Assembly (NCBI RefSeq): GCF_002917105.1
Contig: NZ_PQFZ01000003.1
Location: 91,808-155,807 of the forward strand
Reading direction: 5' to 3'
Source of the DNA: Allobosea psychrotolerans
GTDB taxonomy: Bacteria > Pseudomonadota > Alphaproteobacteria > Rhizobiales > Beijerinckiaceae
Length of the DNA: 64,000 bases
A model generated the notes under the pieces. The model did not search any database and was not told the origin of the DNA. It was given only the letters and a program-made list of their open reading frames with translations. A program made the position numbers and the translations under genes. Positions 19,720 to 29,106 of this stretch are shown piece by piece. The stretch's first letter is position 1; each line of letters opens with the position of its first letter.

Positions 19720-20573
19720 CACAATCCGACCTCTGCTTCCACGGTCGCGACCTCGTCGTCGTCGACGCCGAGATAAGCGGCGATCACCTTGGGATCGGCC
19801 TGGACCTGCGCCGGCGTGCCATCGGCGATCTTGGTGCCGTAGTCGAGCACCACGACATGGTCCGAAATCTCCATCACCACCGACATGTCGTGCTCGATCA
19901 GCAGGAGCGCCGTGCCGATATCCTTGCGGATCGAAAGCAGCAGCTCGTTGAGGTCATGGCTCTCGCGCGGGTTGAGGCCGGCGGCCGGTTCGTCCAAGCA
20001 GAGCAGGACCGGCTCGGTGCACATGGCGCGCGCAATCTCGAGGCGGCGCTGGTCGCCATAGGGCAGGTCGGCCGCGGGATCGTCGGCGCGGTCGGTCAGC
20101 CTGATCTTGTCCAGCCAGAACTTGGCCTTCTCGATCGCCTCCTTCTCGCGCGCCTTGTAGCCGCCGATGCCGAGCACGCCGAGGAAGGTGAAGCCCGAGG
20201 CGATCATCAGCGGGTTGTGCTGGGCGACGAGAAGGTTCTCCAGCACGGTCATGCCGCCGAAGAGGCGAATGTTCTGGAAGGTGCGGGCGACCCTGGCCTT
20301 CCAGGAGATGCGGAAGTCCGGCATCCGCTCGAGCAGATAGCTCGCGCCGCTGTCATGCGTCAGCGCCATCATGCCTTCGGTGGGCTTATAAAAGCCGGTG
20401 ATGCAGTTGAAGACCGTGGTCTTGCCGGCTCCGTTTGGGCCGATCAGCGCGGTGATGTCGCCCTTGCGGGCCTCGAAGGAGAGGTCGTTGACGGCGGTCA
20501 GGCCGCCGAAGCGCATGGTGACATGCTCGACCTGGAGAAGCGGGGGCATGCTGGAAGAAGGGCCTTGCGTCAT
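19719..20573 (-). CDS. livG: Branched-chain amino acid ABC transporter ATPase LivG
   Basis: 284 residues. Walker A GPNGAGKTT, the LivG-type signature LPYGDQRRLEIA, Walker B VLLCLDEPAAGLNPRES and the H-loop LIEHDMSVV are intact. The insert between residues 75 and 130 is usual for LivG. The gene shares one base with the livM stop and is coupled to livF downstream. Confidence 0.95.
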
Positions 20574-21955
20574 CAGCCGTGGCCCTCCTGGACCATATCG
20601 GACGAGATCGCCTTCTTTTCCTTGAGGAAGGCCGTCGGCTCGCGCGTCGAGATCAGTCCGCGTGGCTTCCAGATCATGATCACCACCATGGCCAGGCCGA
20701 AGATCAGCATGCGGTATTTGGTCGGGTCGAAATCATTGCCGAAGATGGCCTTCAGCCAGTCGAGCTCGCGCAGCAGCTCGGTGCCGCCGATCATGGCGGT
20801 CGCGGCGATGGCGCAGCCCCAGAGCGAGCCCATGCCGCCGAGCACGACGATCGCCAGCACCATCGCCGATTCCATGAAGACGAAGGATTCCGGCGAGATG
20901 AAGCCCTGCCGCGCCGAGAAGAAGGCGCCGGCGAAGCCGCCGAACATGGCGCCGATCGAGAAGGCGGTGAGCTTGGTGTTGGTGGTGTTGATGCCGAGCG
21001 AGCGGCAGGCGATCTCGTCCTCGCGCAGGGCTTCCCAGGCGCGGCCCACCGGCAATCGTCTGAGCCGCAGCGAGACGAAGGCGGTCAGGAGCGCGAGCGC
21101 CAGGATCAGGTAATACAGGAAGATCGTTCGGTAGAGCGGCGAGAATTCCAGCCCGAACACCGCCGCGAAGCCTTCGTCGCTGGCGTTGAACGGAATGCCG
21201 AAGAAGCTCGGCCGCGGAATGCCGGAGATGCCGGCATAGCCGTTCGAGAAATCGACCCAGTTGATCAGGACGAGGCGGATGATCTCGCCGAAGGCAAGCG
21301 TGACGATGGCGAGGTAGTCGCCGCGCAGGCGCAGCACGGGAAAGCCGAGCAGCATGCCCCAGAAGGCGGCGAGGATTCCTGAGAGCGGCAGCAGGAGCCA
21401 GAAGGACAAGCCGAAATTCTTGGCCAGCAGCGCGTAGGAATAGGCGCCGACCGCATAGAAGGCGACATAGCCGAGGTCGAGCAGTCCAGCCAGGCCGACG
21501 ACGATGTTCAGCCCCCAGCCGAGCATGACGTAGATCAGGATCTGGACGCCGAAATTGTCGATCCATTTCAGCGCGCCGCCCCAGCCGGTCAGCATGATAG
21601 CGATGAGCGGAAAGGTGATCAGGAAGCCTAGCCCCAGAGCCGAGAAGAAGCCGGAATGGCGCTGGAAGAAGGCGAAGGTGCCGTGCGGCAGGAAGCGCAC
21701 CAGCGATTTCCGCTCGGCCTTGCCCTGCTGGCGCAGCACCACCAGGAGGCGCCCGACGAAGACGATGGCGACCGCCCAGGCCACCGCCTCCCAGCGCTGG
21801 TCGAGCACCAGCACATTTTCCATATTCTGGCGGGTGCCCCAGGCGATGATCGGGATGCACAGGCCGAAGGTGACGAGGGCGGCAAAGCCGGCCTCCTTGA
21901 GCGCCGCCTTGATGTCGCGAGGGGGCGCCGCGGGCGTCGAAATGGTCGTCGCCAT
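20573..21955 (-). CDS. livM: Branched-chain amino acid ABC transporter permease LivM
   Basis: 460 residues, longer than a minimal LivM because of an N-terminal extension with extra hydrophobic segments (residues 20-140). The permease core has [21 protein letters not shown], the [19 protein letters not shown] segment and the EAA-like loop [20 protein letters not shown] that contacts the ATPases. I chose ATG 21955; longer readings run into livH. It begins 5 bases after the livH stop. Confidence 0.93.
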   Translation of the reverse strand: MATTISTPAAPPRDIKAALKEAGFAALVTFGLCIPIIAWGTRQNMENVLVLDQRWEAVAWAVAIVFVGRLLVVLRQQGKAERKSLVRFLPHGTFAFFQRHSGFFSALGLGFLITFPLIAIMLTGWGGALKWIDNFGVQILIYVMLGWGLNIVVGLAGLLDLGYVAFYAVGAYSYALLAKNFGLSFWLLLPLSGILAAFWGMLLGFPVLRLRGDYLAIVTLAFGEIIRLVLINWVDFSNGYAGISGIPRPSFFGIPFNASDEGFAAVFGLEFSPLYRTIFLYYLILALALLTAFVSLRLRRLPVGRAWEALREDEIACRSLGINTTNTKLTAFSIGAMFGGFAGAFFSARQGFISPESFVFMESAMVLAIVVLGGMGSLWGCAIAATAMIGGTELLRELDWLKAIFGNDFDPTKYRMLIFGLAMVVIMIWKPRGLISTREPTAFLKEKKAISSDMVQEGHG

Positions 21956-21960
21956 GGCTG

Positions 21961-22878
21961 TCAGACTTTCTCGACTTCGGGGCGGCCAAGGATGCCCGAG
22001 GGCATGAAGACGAGCACGATCGCGAGGATGCAGAAGGCCGCGACGTCCTTGTAGTCGATGGTGAAATAGGCCGACCACATCACCTCGATCAGCCCAATCA
22101 ACAGGCCGCCGATGACGGCGCCGGGCAGCGAGCCGATGCCGCCGAGCACAGCGGCGGTGAAGGCCTTCACGCCGGGGATGAAGCCGTCATTGAATGAGAC
22201 CACGCCGTAGAGGACGAGGTACATCACGCCAGCGACCGCCGCGAGCGCCGCGCCCATCACGAAGGTGATCGAGATCGTGCGGTCAACGTCGATGCCAAGA
22301 AGCGCGGCCATCTTGCGGTCCTGCTCGCAGGCGCGCTGGGCCCGGCCGAGCGGCGTCTTCTGGACGATGTACCAGAAGGCGGCCAGCAGCACGGCCGTCG
22401 TCACGATGATGACGATCTGCTTGTACGAAATCTGGACCGAATAGGTCGCGCTGTTGATGAGCGTGATCGAGTCGTTCAGCATCGGCGCTGTCGATTTGTT
22501 GCGCGGGCCCTGCACGACCTGGACGAAGTTCGACAGGAAGATCGACATGCCGATCGCCGAGATCAGCGGCGCGAGGCGGAAGGAGCCGCGCAGCGGTCGG
22601 TAGGCGACGCGTTCGATCGCCCAGTTCCACAGCGAGGTGAAGAACATCGCCAGCGCGAGCACGACAATGAGCGCCACCACGATCAGCCCGGCGCCGAACC
22701 AGGAGGCGATCAGCATGAAGAAGATCAGCGCGATGAAGGCCGACAGCATGAAGATGTCGCCATGGGCGAAGTTCACCATGCCGATAATGCCGAAGACCAT
22801 CGTGTAGCCGATGGCGATGAGGCCGTAGATCGACCCCAAGGTCAGCCCATTGATGAGCTGCTGGAGAAACACTTCCAT
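21961..22878 (-). CDS. livH: Branched-chain amino acid ABC transporter permease LivH
   Basis: 305 residues. [40 protein letters not shown] is the classical LivH start, the EAA-like loop [20 protein letters not shown] faces the cytoplasm, and [23 protein letters not shown] precedes the last helices. First gene of livHMGF-DUF6867-livK; the promoter must lie in the 470 bases upstream. Confidence 0.95.
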   Translation of the reverse strand: MEVFLQQLINGLTLGSIYGLIAIGYTMVFGIIGMVNFAHGDIFMLSAFIALIFFMLIASWFGAGLIVVALIVVLALAMFFTSLWNWAIERVAYRPLRGSFRLAPLISAIGMSIFLSNFVQVVQGPRNKSTAPMLNDSITLINSATYSVQISYKQIVIIVTTAVLLAAFWYIVQKTPLGRAQRACEQDRKMAALLGIDVDRTISITFVMGAALAAVAGVMYLVLYGVVSFNDGFIPGVKAFTAAVLGGIGSLPGAVIGGLLIGLIEVMWSAYFTIDYKDVAAFCILAIVLVFMPSGILGRPEVEKV

Positions 22879-23228
22879 TGACGACGCCTAACCCCTCTCA
22901 TCCGCTCCCGTTCTTTTCGGCGGCATGACGCCGACGCATGCGGGATACGATTGCTACGCAGAGCTACCAACGGCTTGCGGCTTCGACAATCGCGCCGAGC
23001 CACAATTCTGTCAAAAGCAATCTGGCACGTTTTGCCTGCCGTTTGTGCAGGCGTCTCTGCGGCGCGGCGGCGATTTCGCGCAAGATGATTGCGGGGTGGG
23101 CACTTCTGCACCGGGTATTTGGGGCCGGTGGGCTGTGAATATGGGGGCGAAAAACCGTCTAGGATGATCTTTCTGCGCCCAATCAGCTGCCAACGGAGCG
23201 CGGTCGCACCGACTGACGTAGGGTCGCG
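22879..23228. other. Non-coding leader region of liv operon
   Basis: No convincing gene is visible on either strand. The open frames here lack a domain, a signal or a ribosome site. The stretch must contain the liv operon promoter (minus strand). I see no strong consensus promoter or operator to nominate. It ends at the second copy of the two-hairpin repeat. Confidence 0.5.
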
Positions 23229-23327
23229 TCGCATTCGGACGCTTCCGTCCGAATGCGAAAGACAGGATCGATTCCCAGAGTTGAGAGGATTGCTCACGCG
23301 AAAAACCGGTGCCCGGTTTTTCGCGTG
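23229..23327. repeat. Two-hairpin intergenic repeat, copy 2
   Basis: Hairpin one is CGCATTCGGACG-CTTC-CGTCCGAATGCG (23230-23241 with 23246-23257). Hairpin two is CACGCGAAAAACCGG-TGC-CCGGTTTTTCGCGTG (23295-23309 with 23313-23327), a perfect 15-bp stem. The stems of hairpin one are identical to copy 1 at 7819-7846 while the loop differs. It follows the hydroxyproline epimerase gene end and precedes the liv leader. Confidence 0.8.
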
Positions 23328-23351
23328 ATGCTCTTGGGCAGTCTTATCGCC

Positions 23352-24362
23352 TCAGGCGCGATCGGCGAGCTGGAAACCATGCGCCAGCGGGTCGCGGTCG
23401 TCGATGAAGATGGTGTTGTAACCGGTCATCCGGGCCCAGCCCTCGATCGAAGGGATGATCGCGTCATGGGGCCCGACCTTCGCCGACGCCTCGACCCGGC
23501 CGCGGAAGAGCGTGCCGATGATGCTCTCATGGACGAAGTCCTCGCCGACCTTGAGCTTTCCCTGCGCTGCCCATTGCGCCATGCGCGAGGAGGTGCCGGT
23601 GCCGCAGGGCGAGCGGTCGAGCGCCTTGTCGCCATAGAATACGGCGTTGCGAGCATGCGCCTCGGGCTTCGTCGGCGCGCCGGTCCAGAGGATGTGGGAG
23701 AGGCCGTTGATCGCCGGGTTCTCGGGGTGGACGAACTGGTACTTCGCGTTGAGGGCAGCGCGCAGCTTCGGGCTCCAGCGCAGCAGATCGGAGGGGTTCA
23801 CCTCAGCGATGTCGCGGATCGCGGCCTGCGGATCGACGATCGCGTAGAAATTGCCGCCATAGGCGACATCGACCTTGACCTCGCCCAGCCCCTCGACCTC
23901 GGCGGAGAGGTCGGTCGCGTGCAGATAGGAGGCGATGTTGGTGATGCGGACGCTGTCGACATAGGGTCCGTTGCGGACATAGGTCGCGGTGACCAGGCCG
24001 GCGGGCGTGTCGATCTTCAGCACGCCCTCCTGGCGCGGCGTCACCAGCCCGCGCTCCAGCGCCATGGTCACGGTGCCGATGGTGCCATGGCCGCACATCG
24101 GCAGGCAGCCCGAGGTCTCGATGAAGAGGAAGGCGATGTCGGCGTCCTCGCGCGTCGGCGGGTAGAGGATTGCGCCCGACATCATGTCGTGGCCGCGTGG
24201 TTCGAACATCAGCCCGGTGCGGATCCAATCGAATTCCGCCAGGAAATGGGCGCGCTTCTCGACCATAGTGTCGCCCTTCAGGGCAGGGCCGCCGCCGGCG
24301 ACGAGGCGTACAGGGTTGCCGCAGGTATGGCCGTCGACGCAGAAGAAGGTGTGGGTCGTCAT
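23352..24362 (-). CDS. 4-hydroxyproline 2-epimerase (proline racemase family)
   Basis: 336 residues. Proline racemase superfamily with both catalytic cysteines: MCGHGTIGT (Cys near 90) and DRSPCGTGTS (Cys near 253). Two Cys indicate epimerase/racemase activity, not the Thr-containing trans-3-hydroxyproline dehydratase. Together with neighbours it should convert trans-4-hydroxy-L-proline to cis-4-hydroxy-D-proline, the first step of hydroxyproline catabolism. ATG 24362 starts directly at the conserved HTFFCVDGHTCGNPVR; ATG 24371 adds three residues. Last gene of the minus-strand cluster. Confidence 0.92.
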   Translation of the reverse strand: MTTHTFFCVDGHTCGNPVRLVAGGGPALKGDTMVEKRAHFLAEFDWIRTGLMFEPRGHDMMSGAILYPPTREDADIAFLFIETSGCLPMCGHGTIGTVTMALERGLVTPRQEGVLKIDTPAGLVTATYVRNGPYVDSVRITNIASYLHATDLSAEVEGLGEVKVDVAYGGNFYAIVDPQAAIRDIAEVNPSDLLRWSPKLRAALNAKYQFVHPENPAINGLSHILWTGAPTKPEAHARNAVFYGDKALDRSPCGTGTSSRMAQWAAQGKLKVGEDFVHESIIGTLFRGRVEASAKVGPHDAIIPSIEGWARMTGYNTIFIDDRDPLAHGFQLADRA

Positions 24363-24371
24363 GGCATCCAC

Positions 24372-24779
24372 TCAGAAGGATATGCAGGCCGGCCGCAGGA
24401 TCGTGCCGACCGATTGCTGGTTGAAACGCTGCTTATAGGCTTCGGCGATGGCCGCGAGCTTGGCGCGCCCCTCGGGTTCGTCCTTCAGGGCGATGACGAG
24501 GAGCTTTGCCTGCTCGCGCACCAGGACGTCGCGCGTCGTATCGCGATACTGCCCTTGCCCGGCCAGGATCGTCAGCCCGTCGGGGAAGCGCGGCGTCACC
24601 TCCTCGTCGAGGAAGCGCCCGAAGGCGGCCTCGCTGACGCCGAGCCTGTCGCCGATATTGCGGCCGAACAGCAGTTCGGCGACAAGCATCGCTTGCTGGC
24701 CCGACGAACAGGCAGGCGGGGCGAGGCTGGCGCAGCCGCCAAGGCAGGCGAAGCTGGCTAGAAACAGGATTCGAATCAT
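24372..24779 (-). CDS. DUF3574 lipoprotein
   Basis: 135 residues. Lipoprotein signal MIRILFLASFACLGGCASL with lipobox LGGC. The body (LLFGRNIGDRLGVSEAAFGRFLDEEVTPRFPDGLTILAGQGQY) matches my memory of DUF3574, a small secreted family without known function. It sits 9 to 10 bases from the epimerase and within the hydroxyproline cluster, but nothing in it suggests a catabolic role; co-transcription is likely by spacing. Confidence 0.75.
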   Translation of the reverse strand: MIRILFLASFACLGGCASLAPPACSSGQQAMLVAELLFGRNIGDRLGVSEAAFGRFLDEEVTPRFPDGLTILAGQGQYRDTTRDVLVREQAKLLVIALKDEPEGRAKLAAIAEAYKQRFNQQSVGTILRPACISF

Positions 24780-24906
24780 GGCCTTGGCCTCGTCGGCTCA
24801 GGGCTTGATTCAGATTCCGGGCAGTTGCGCTCGACCGCGAGAGCGAACGCGGCTTTCGCGCCCGCCATCATCTCGGTGCCGAAGATCGGGCCCGCCGTCA
24901 TCGCCT

Positions 24907-26139
24907 TCAGAACCGGCGCGGACTGAAGGGGGCGAGATCGATCGCGGGCTTGCGGCCGGCGATCGACGCGGCGACAAGGCCCGCTGTCGCGGTCGATTGC
25001 GTCATGCCGTAGTGGCCGTGGCCGAAGGCGTAGATGACGTGGCGATTGCGGCTGGCCTCGCCGATCACGGGCAGTGAATCCGGCAGCGAGGGGCGGAAGC
25101 CCATCCAGAGCGTGCCGCTCTCGAAGGGCGGCAAACCGTCGACCAGGCTCGCTGCCTTGTCATAGAGGCTGCGTGTCCGGGCGTGGTTTGGCGCTGCCTT
25201 CAGCCCGCCGAACTCGACCGCGCCGCCGATTCGCAGGCCGCTCTCCAACGGCGTCATGACGAAGCCATGGCCCTCGAAACCGACCGGGCGCGAGGTCAGG
25301 CCGGTGACGCCGGGAAAGCTGACATTGTAGCCGCGTTCGGTGTCGAGCGGGACAGCATCGCCGAGCGCCGCCGCCAGCGGCTTCGACCAGGCGCCTGCCG
25401 CGATCACCGCGCGATCGACGACGCGCTGCCAGCCGTCGGGGCCGATCAGGGACGGGCGCTCGCCCATCGAGATGTTGCCGACCTCGACCTTCTCGAAGAC
25501 CGCGCCGCGCGCGAGCGCCGCCTCGAACAGGGCCAGCGTCAGTTGCAGGGGATCGCCGATATGGGCGGTGTCGGGATGGAAGGTGGCGCCGACGAAGCGC
25601 CGCTTCAGCGCCGGCTCGAACTGGCTGAGCTCCTCGGGGCCGATCATCTCGACCTTGATGCCGAGCTCCGCCTGCCGCCCGGCGACATGGCCGGCTTCGT
25701 CGAAGGCCGCCTTGTCGGTGAAGACATACAGCCCGCCCTGGCGATGGATGTGGTGGCTGAGGCTCAGGCTCTCGGCCCGCGCCAGCCAGGCCGGCAAGGC
25801 GAGTCGCTGCAGGGCGGCGAGCCCCTGGATCGAACGCTCATAGGCATCGGGCCGCGCCGCCAGTACGAAGCGGACGAGCCAGGGCAGGAGCCTGGGAAAA
25901 TAGGCCGGGCGGATCGAGAGCGGCCCGAGCGGGTCGAGCAGGAATTTCGGCACCTGCCGCAGGTTCTTGGGGCTGGCGATCGGCAGGATGTCGGTATGGG
26001 CCATCCAGCCGGCATTGCCGCGCGAGGGGCCGAAGGCGGGGCCTTCCTTGTCGAGGATCAGGACCTCGTGGCCCTCGTCGAGCAGGGCATGCGCGATGGC
26101 GCAGCCGACGACGCCGGCGCCGACGACGGCGATCTTCAC
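24907..26139 (-). CDS. FAD-dependent D-amino acid (D-hydroxyproline) dehydrogenase
   Basis: 410 residues. DadA/DAO fold: IAVVGAGVVGCAIAHALLDEGHEVLILDKE at the N-terminus and FGHGHYGMTQSTATAGLVAASIAGRKPAIDLAPFSPRRF at the C-terminus. Next to a 4-hydroxyproline epimerase and a DapA-type deaminase, the expected substrate is cis-4-hydroxy-D-proline, giving 1-pyrroline-4-hydroxy-2-carboxylate. This is a single-subunit DadA-like type, not the multi-subunit HypO-like enzyme of some pseudomonads. Substrate is inferred from context. Confidence 0.85.
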   Translation of the reverse strand: MKIAVVGAGVVGCAIAHALLDEGHEVLILDKEGPAFGPSRGNAGWMAHTDILPIASPKNLRQVPKFLLDPLGPLSIRPAYFPRLLPWLVRFVLAARPDAYERSIQGLAALQRLALPAWLARAESLSLSHHIHRQGGLYVFTDKAAFDEAGHVAGRQAELGIKVEMIGPEELSQFEPALKRRFVGATFHPDTAHIGDPLQLTLALFEAALARGAVFEKVEVGNISMGERPSLIGPDGWQRVVDRAVIAAGAWSKPLAAALGDAVPLDTERGYNVSFPGVTGLTSRPVGFEGHGFVMTPLESGLRIGGAVEFGGLKAAPNHARTRSLYDKAASLVDGLPPFESGTLWMGFRPSLPDSLPVIGEASRNRHVIYAFGHGHYGMTQSTATAGLVAASIAGRKPAIDLAPFSPRRF

Positions 26140-26149
26140 GACAGGGCCT

Positions 26150-26476
26150 TCATGACAGCGACAACTCCTTCAGAGCGCCAGGCTGCTTCACCTCGATCTC
26201 GACGAAGGCGATCGGGTGGGCGGAGCCGTTCATGACGTCGTGCTGGACGCCGGCCGGGCGCATATAGGCCTGGCCCTGCGCCAGCGGCACGTCGGTTTCC
26301 GTCTTGCCGTCATGGATGCGCAGCGTGCCCGCGACCAGCATCACCACGAAATAGGGCCAGCCATGCGTATGCCAGCCGGTCACGGCGCCGGGCTCGAAAT
26401 CCCAGCGCGTGATCCGGATCGCCTCGTCATCCTGCTGGAGCGTCGGGATGGCGGGGAGGGTGCAGGCGAAGGCCAT
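26150..26476 (-). CDS. Cupin-domain protein
   Basis: 108 residues, one cupin barrel. Metal-binding motif 1 is GWHTHGWPYFVVMLVAGTLRI and motif 2 is PAGVQHDVMNG, so three His ligands are visible. Small cupins in hydroxyproline clusters are of unclear function. The gene lies 10 bases before the dehydrogenase and after the deaminase, so it is in the same transcript. Confidence 0.8.
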   Translation of the reverse strand: MAFACTLPAIPTLQQDDEAIRITRWDFEPGAVTGWHTHGWPYFVVMLVAGTLRIHDGKTETDVPLAQGQAYMRPAGVQHDVMNGSAHPIAFVEIEVKQPGALKELSLS

Positions 26477-26485
26477 GGCGTCTCC

Positions 26486-26519
26486 GGTCTTTTAGAAACT
26501 CGGGTCTTTTAGAAACTCG
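26486..26519. repeat. 17-bp perfect tandem duplication at deaminase 3' end
   Basis: GGTCTTTTAGAAACTCG occurs twice back to back (26486-26502 and 26503-26519). The second copy contains the stop codon of the deaminase gene (26509-26511) with its last codons; the first lies in the spacer before the cupin gene. It looks like a recent slippage duplication. Confidence 0.9.
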
Positions 26520-27411
26520 GCAGCGTCGGACGTGTGGCTTCGGCTGCCCTGACGATCGCCGTGAGGCGGGCACGTTCGGAGCCCTGCAGCGCCTGACGCG
26601 GAGCGCGGCAGCGGTCATTGGAGCCAATCACCAGCGCCTCGACCAGCTTGATGTTCTGGACGAGTCTCGCCGAGACGTCGAGGTCGAGCAGCGGGCGGAA
26701 CCAGCGATAGATCGCGATCGCCTCGTTCATGCGACCGGCCTTGGCAAGTTCGTAGATCGCGACGGTCTCGCGCGGATAGGCCACGACCAGCCCCGCGACC
26801 CAGCCATCGGCGCCCATTGCCAGGCTTTCCAGGGCGAGGTTGTCGACGCCGGTCAGCAGCTTGAAACGATCGCCGCAAAGCGACTTGATCTCGCTGATGC
26901 GGCGGATGTCGTCGGAGGATTCCTTGATGGCTGTGAAGAGCGGCTCATCGGCCAGCTCCGCCAGCATGGCTGGCGGGATGTCGACGCCATAGGCGGGCGG
27001 ATTGTTGTAGATCATCACCGGCAGGCCGCCGGCCCTGGCGACGGTCCGGTAATGCGCTGCGGTCTCATGCGGTTCGGATTTATAGGGGATGCCGGGCAGC
27101 ACCATGAAGCCGGCCGCGCCGGCCTTGGCGCCGGCTTCCGCCAGGTTGCAGGAAGCCCTGGTCGAGCCCTGCGAGACCGTCAGCAACACCGGCACCTTGC
27201 CGCCGGCGACGCGCAAGGCGGTCTTCAGGACCTCGATCTTCTCGGCGGGGTCCAGCGTCGAGGCCTCGCCGAGCGAGCCGCAGACGATCAGGCCGTGCAC
27301 GCCGGCCTCGATCTGGAGAAGAAAGCAGCGCTCCATCTCGGCGATGTCGAGATGGTCCTCGCTCGTGAATTTCGTCGTCACCGCTGGCAGAACGCCGATC
27401 CAATGGCTCAT
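26509..27411 (-). CDS. DapA-family 1-pyrroline-4-hydroxy-2-carboxylate deaminase
   Basis: 300 residues, DHDPS/NAL superfamily TIM barrel. Schiff-base Lys near 163 in FTAIKESSDD, Tyr near 135 in MIYNNPPAYG, and GLIVCGSLGEAS in place of the GTTGE-like loop of true DapA. In hydroxyproline pathways this family member deaminates and dehydrates the cyclic imine to 2-oxoglutarate semialdehyde. ATG 27411 is preceded by GGAG 9 bases upstream; the longer frame runs into the divergent regulator. The semialdehyde dehydrogenase that completes the path is not in the window. Confidence 0.85.
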   Translation of the reverse strand: MSHWIGVLPAVTTKFTSEDHLDIAEMERCFLLQIEAGVHGLIVCGSLGEASTLDPAEKIEVLKTALRVAGGKVPVLLTVSQGSTRASCNLAEAGAKAGAAGFMVLPGIPYKSEPHETAAHYRTVARAGGLPVMIYNNPPAYGVDIPPAMLAELADEPLFTAIKESSDDIRRISEIKSLCGDRFKLLTGVDNLALESLAMGADGWVAGLVVAYPRETVAIYELAKAGRMNEAIAIYRWFRPLLDLDVSARLVQNIKLVEALVIGSNDRCRAPRQALQGSERARLTAIVRAAEATRPTLPSF

Positions 27412-27489
27412 GGCACAAAGCTCCTTGCGCGCCGGCCCGTTTCGCTTGCAGATTGCAAACAGGCGAGCTTCGGCTCTATGCGGCATAGG

Positions 27490-27499
27490 TGATATATCA
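27490..27499. promoter_or_regulatory. Candidate GntR/FCD operator
   Basis: TGATATATCA is a perfect 10-bp palindrome in the 135-base divergent region between the deaminase and the regulator gene. FCD-type GntR proteins often bind short AT-rich palindromes of this style. The same TGATATATC occurs again at 28294-28302, just after the regulator gene. Confidence 0.45.
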
Positions 27500-27546
27500 A
27501 TGATCGGTCGCACGTCAATCCAGTCTTGCCGGCTGCTGGAGCGCGC

Positions 27547-28251
27547 ATGAATCTGCGCCCGCTTTCCGAAGCCCGAGTGGATGAGGAGGCGCACGCCTCG
27601 CTTCCGCCCCCGGCGGCGCCCAGCCTGTCCGAGACAGCCTATCGCCGGCTCGAGGAAGCGATCGTGACGCTGTCACTGCGTCCCGGCGCGGTGCTGACCG
27701 AGGCGCAATTGATCGATCTCGTCGGCGTCGGGCGCACGCCAGTGCGCGAGGCGCTGATCCGGCTGGCGCAGCAGGGGCTGGTCGAGATCCTGCCGCGCAA
27801 GGGTGTCGCCGTAGCCGACATCAACGCCATCGATGTGATGGCGGCGCTCGATGCGCGCGAGGTCCTGGAGCGATTGATCGCGGGCGATGCCGCTAAACGG
27901 GCGAGCCCGCGCGAACGCATTCTCATCATCGAGCAGGCCAAGGCGATGCGCGCGGCGGCCGAGGCCGGCGACGTCAACGCCTTCATGCGCATCGATACGG
28001 AACTCAACGGCATGGTGGCGGCTGCCGCGCGCAGCCCCTATGCGACGCGCGCCGTCGAGCCGCTGCAGGCGCTGATGCGGCGCGCCTGGTATCATTTCGA
28101 GCGTCAGGACGACCTCGTGCCCTCCGCGCTTCTGCATGTCGCCTTCGCGCAGGCGATCGCGACGGCCGATCCAGCTGCCGCGATGATCGCGAGCGACGCG
28201 CTGATGCTGCACTTCCGCCGTGGCCTGCTCGGCGCGTTGGGGCGGGATTGA
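27547..28251 (+). CDS. GntR family regulator, FCD (FadR) subfamily
   Basis: 234 residues. N-terminal winged helix (YRRLEEAIVTLSLRPGAVLTEAQLIDLVGVGRTPVREALIRLAQQGLVEILPRKGVAVA) and C-terminal all-helical FCD ligand domain with metal-type ligands in RIDTELNGMV, AWYHFERQDD and HVAFAQAI. It is divergent from the hydroxyproline cluster and is its likely local regulator, with a pathway imino acid or product as effector (inference). Confidence 0.9.
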   Translation: MNLRPLSEARVDEEAHASLPPPAAPSLSETAYRRLEEAIVTLSLRPGAVLTEAQLIDLVGVGRTPVREALIRLAQQGLVEILPRKGVAVADINAIDVMAALDAREVLERLIAGDAAKRASPRERILIIEQAKAMRAAAEAGDVNAFMRIDTELNGMVAAAARSPYATRAVEPLQALMRRAWYHFERQDDLVPSALLHVAFAQAIATADPAAAMIASDALMLHFRRGLLGALGRD

Positions 28252-28565
28252 GGGCATCCGGGCGGAGCAGTGCGGGCCCAGCTTGAACGCGCCTGATATA
28301 TCTAATCTTATTGCCGAGGCCGCATCGAACTCACTCGCTCGCCATGGCGGAGGCGCTCGCCTCCGCCACTGCGCTCGACAACAGCGGCGACTGCCTGTTC
28401 TGTGATCGCCATTTCGAGGATCTCGAACACGTTGTCTTCATCAAGACGGTTCATGATCGAACGAGCCGGTGTGTCGCTCCGCGAACTGGCTTTCGCGGGT
28501 GCGTGCGCCTACATCAACGGGCAAGGGTTCATGCAAGCAAGAGTTCATGCAAGCAGGCTGGGCGA
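28252..28565. other. Non-coding region between GntR regulator and flavin reductase
   Basis: No gene is supported here. It contains a second TGATATATC (28294-28302), a GC-rich perfect hairpin GGCGGAGGCG-CT-CGCCTCCGCC (28346-28367) and two copies of GTTCATGCAAGCA 16 bases apart (28527-28539 and 28543-28555) just before the flavin reductase start. The open frame that crosses it has no recognisable domain. Confidence 0.5.
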
Positions 28566-29084
28566 ATGACCAAGATCGCTGAGGCGGCGCCGCGCCTGAC
28601 GCCGGCGGCCGACGGGCAGGCTTTCCGTGACGCCATGGCGCGGCTGGCGAGCCCGACCCATATCGTCACGACGGCGGGTCAAAACGGCCGGGCCGGCCTG
28701 ACCGCGACCGCCGTTGCCTCGGTCTCGGACGCGCCGCCGACCGTGCTGGTCTGCATCGAGAGCAACAGCCGGACTCTGGCTGCGATTGCGGCCAATGGCG
28801 TCTTCTGCATCAACACATTGCCGGGGGGCTCTGCCGATTTGGCCGAAATCTTTGCCGGGCGTCGCGGCATTGAGGGCGAGGCGCGTTTCGCCTCGGCGCG
28901 CTGGGGCAGGCTGGCGAGTGGTGCGCCCGTGCTGGAGCAGGCGCTCGCCGCCTTCGATTGCCGGCTCATCGCGATCCGGGAGGTTGCGACGCATCGCATC
29001 GTCATCGGCGAGGTCTTGGCGCTGGGCGGCACGGGGCAGGGCGCCGGCCTGATCTATCGCGATCGGCGCTTCGAGACCGTTTGA
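28566..29084 (+). CDS. Flavin reductase-like FMN-binding protein
   Basis: 172 residues. Split-barrel flavin reductase domain: FRDAMARLASPTHIVTTAG, LTATAVASVSDAPPTVLVCIESNSRT (FMN/NADH site) and HRIVIGEVLALG. The family supplies FMNH2 to two-component monooxygenases (HpaC-like). No oxygenase partner is adjacent, so the partner is unknown. ATG 28566 is the only start that begins near the domain. Confidence 0.8.
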   Translation: MTKIAEAAPRLTPAADGQAFRDAMARLASPTHIVTTAGQNGRAGLTATAVASVSDAPPTVLVCIESNSRTLAAIAANGVFCINTLPGGSADLAEIFAGRRGIEGEARFASARWGRLASGAPVLEQALAAFDCRLIAIREVATHRIVIGEVLALGGTGQGAGLIYRDRRFETV

Positions 29085-29106
29085 GGCTTCAGAGCTTGCT
29101 GACGCT

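Noticed and set aside
20733..21989. 418-codon frame on the minus strand overlapping livM
   Set aside because: Arg/His-rich frame-shifted reading of livM.
23352..24362. Trans-3-hydroxyproline dehydratase
   Set aside because: Both catalytic cysteines are present; the dehydratase has Thr in one place.
28311..28565. N-terminal extension of the flavin reductase
   Set aside because: The residues before ATG 28566 do not resemble the family and cross a hairpin and short direct repeats.
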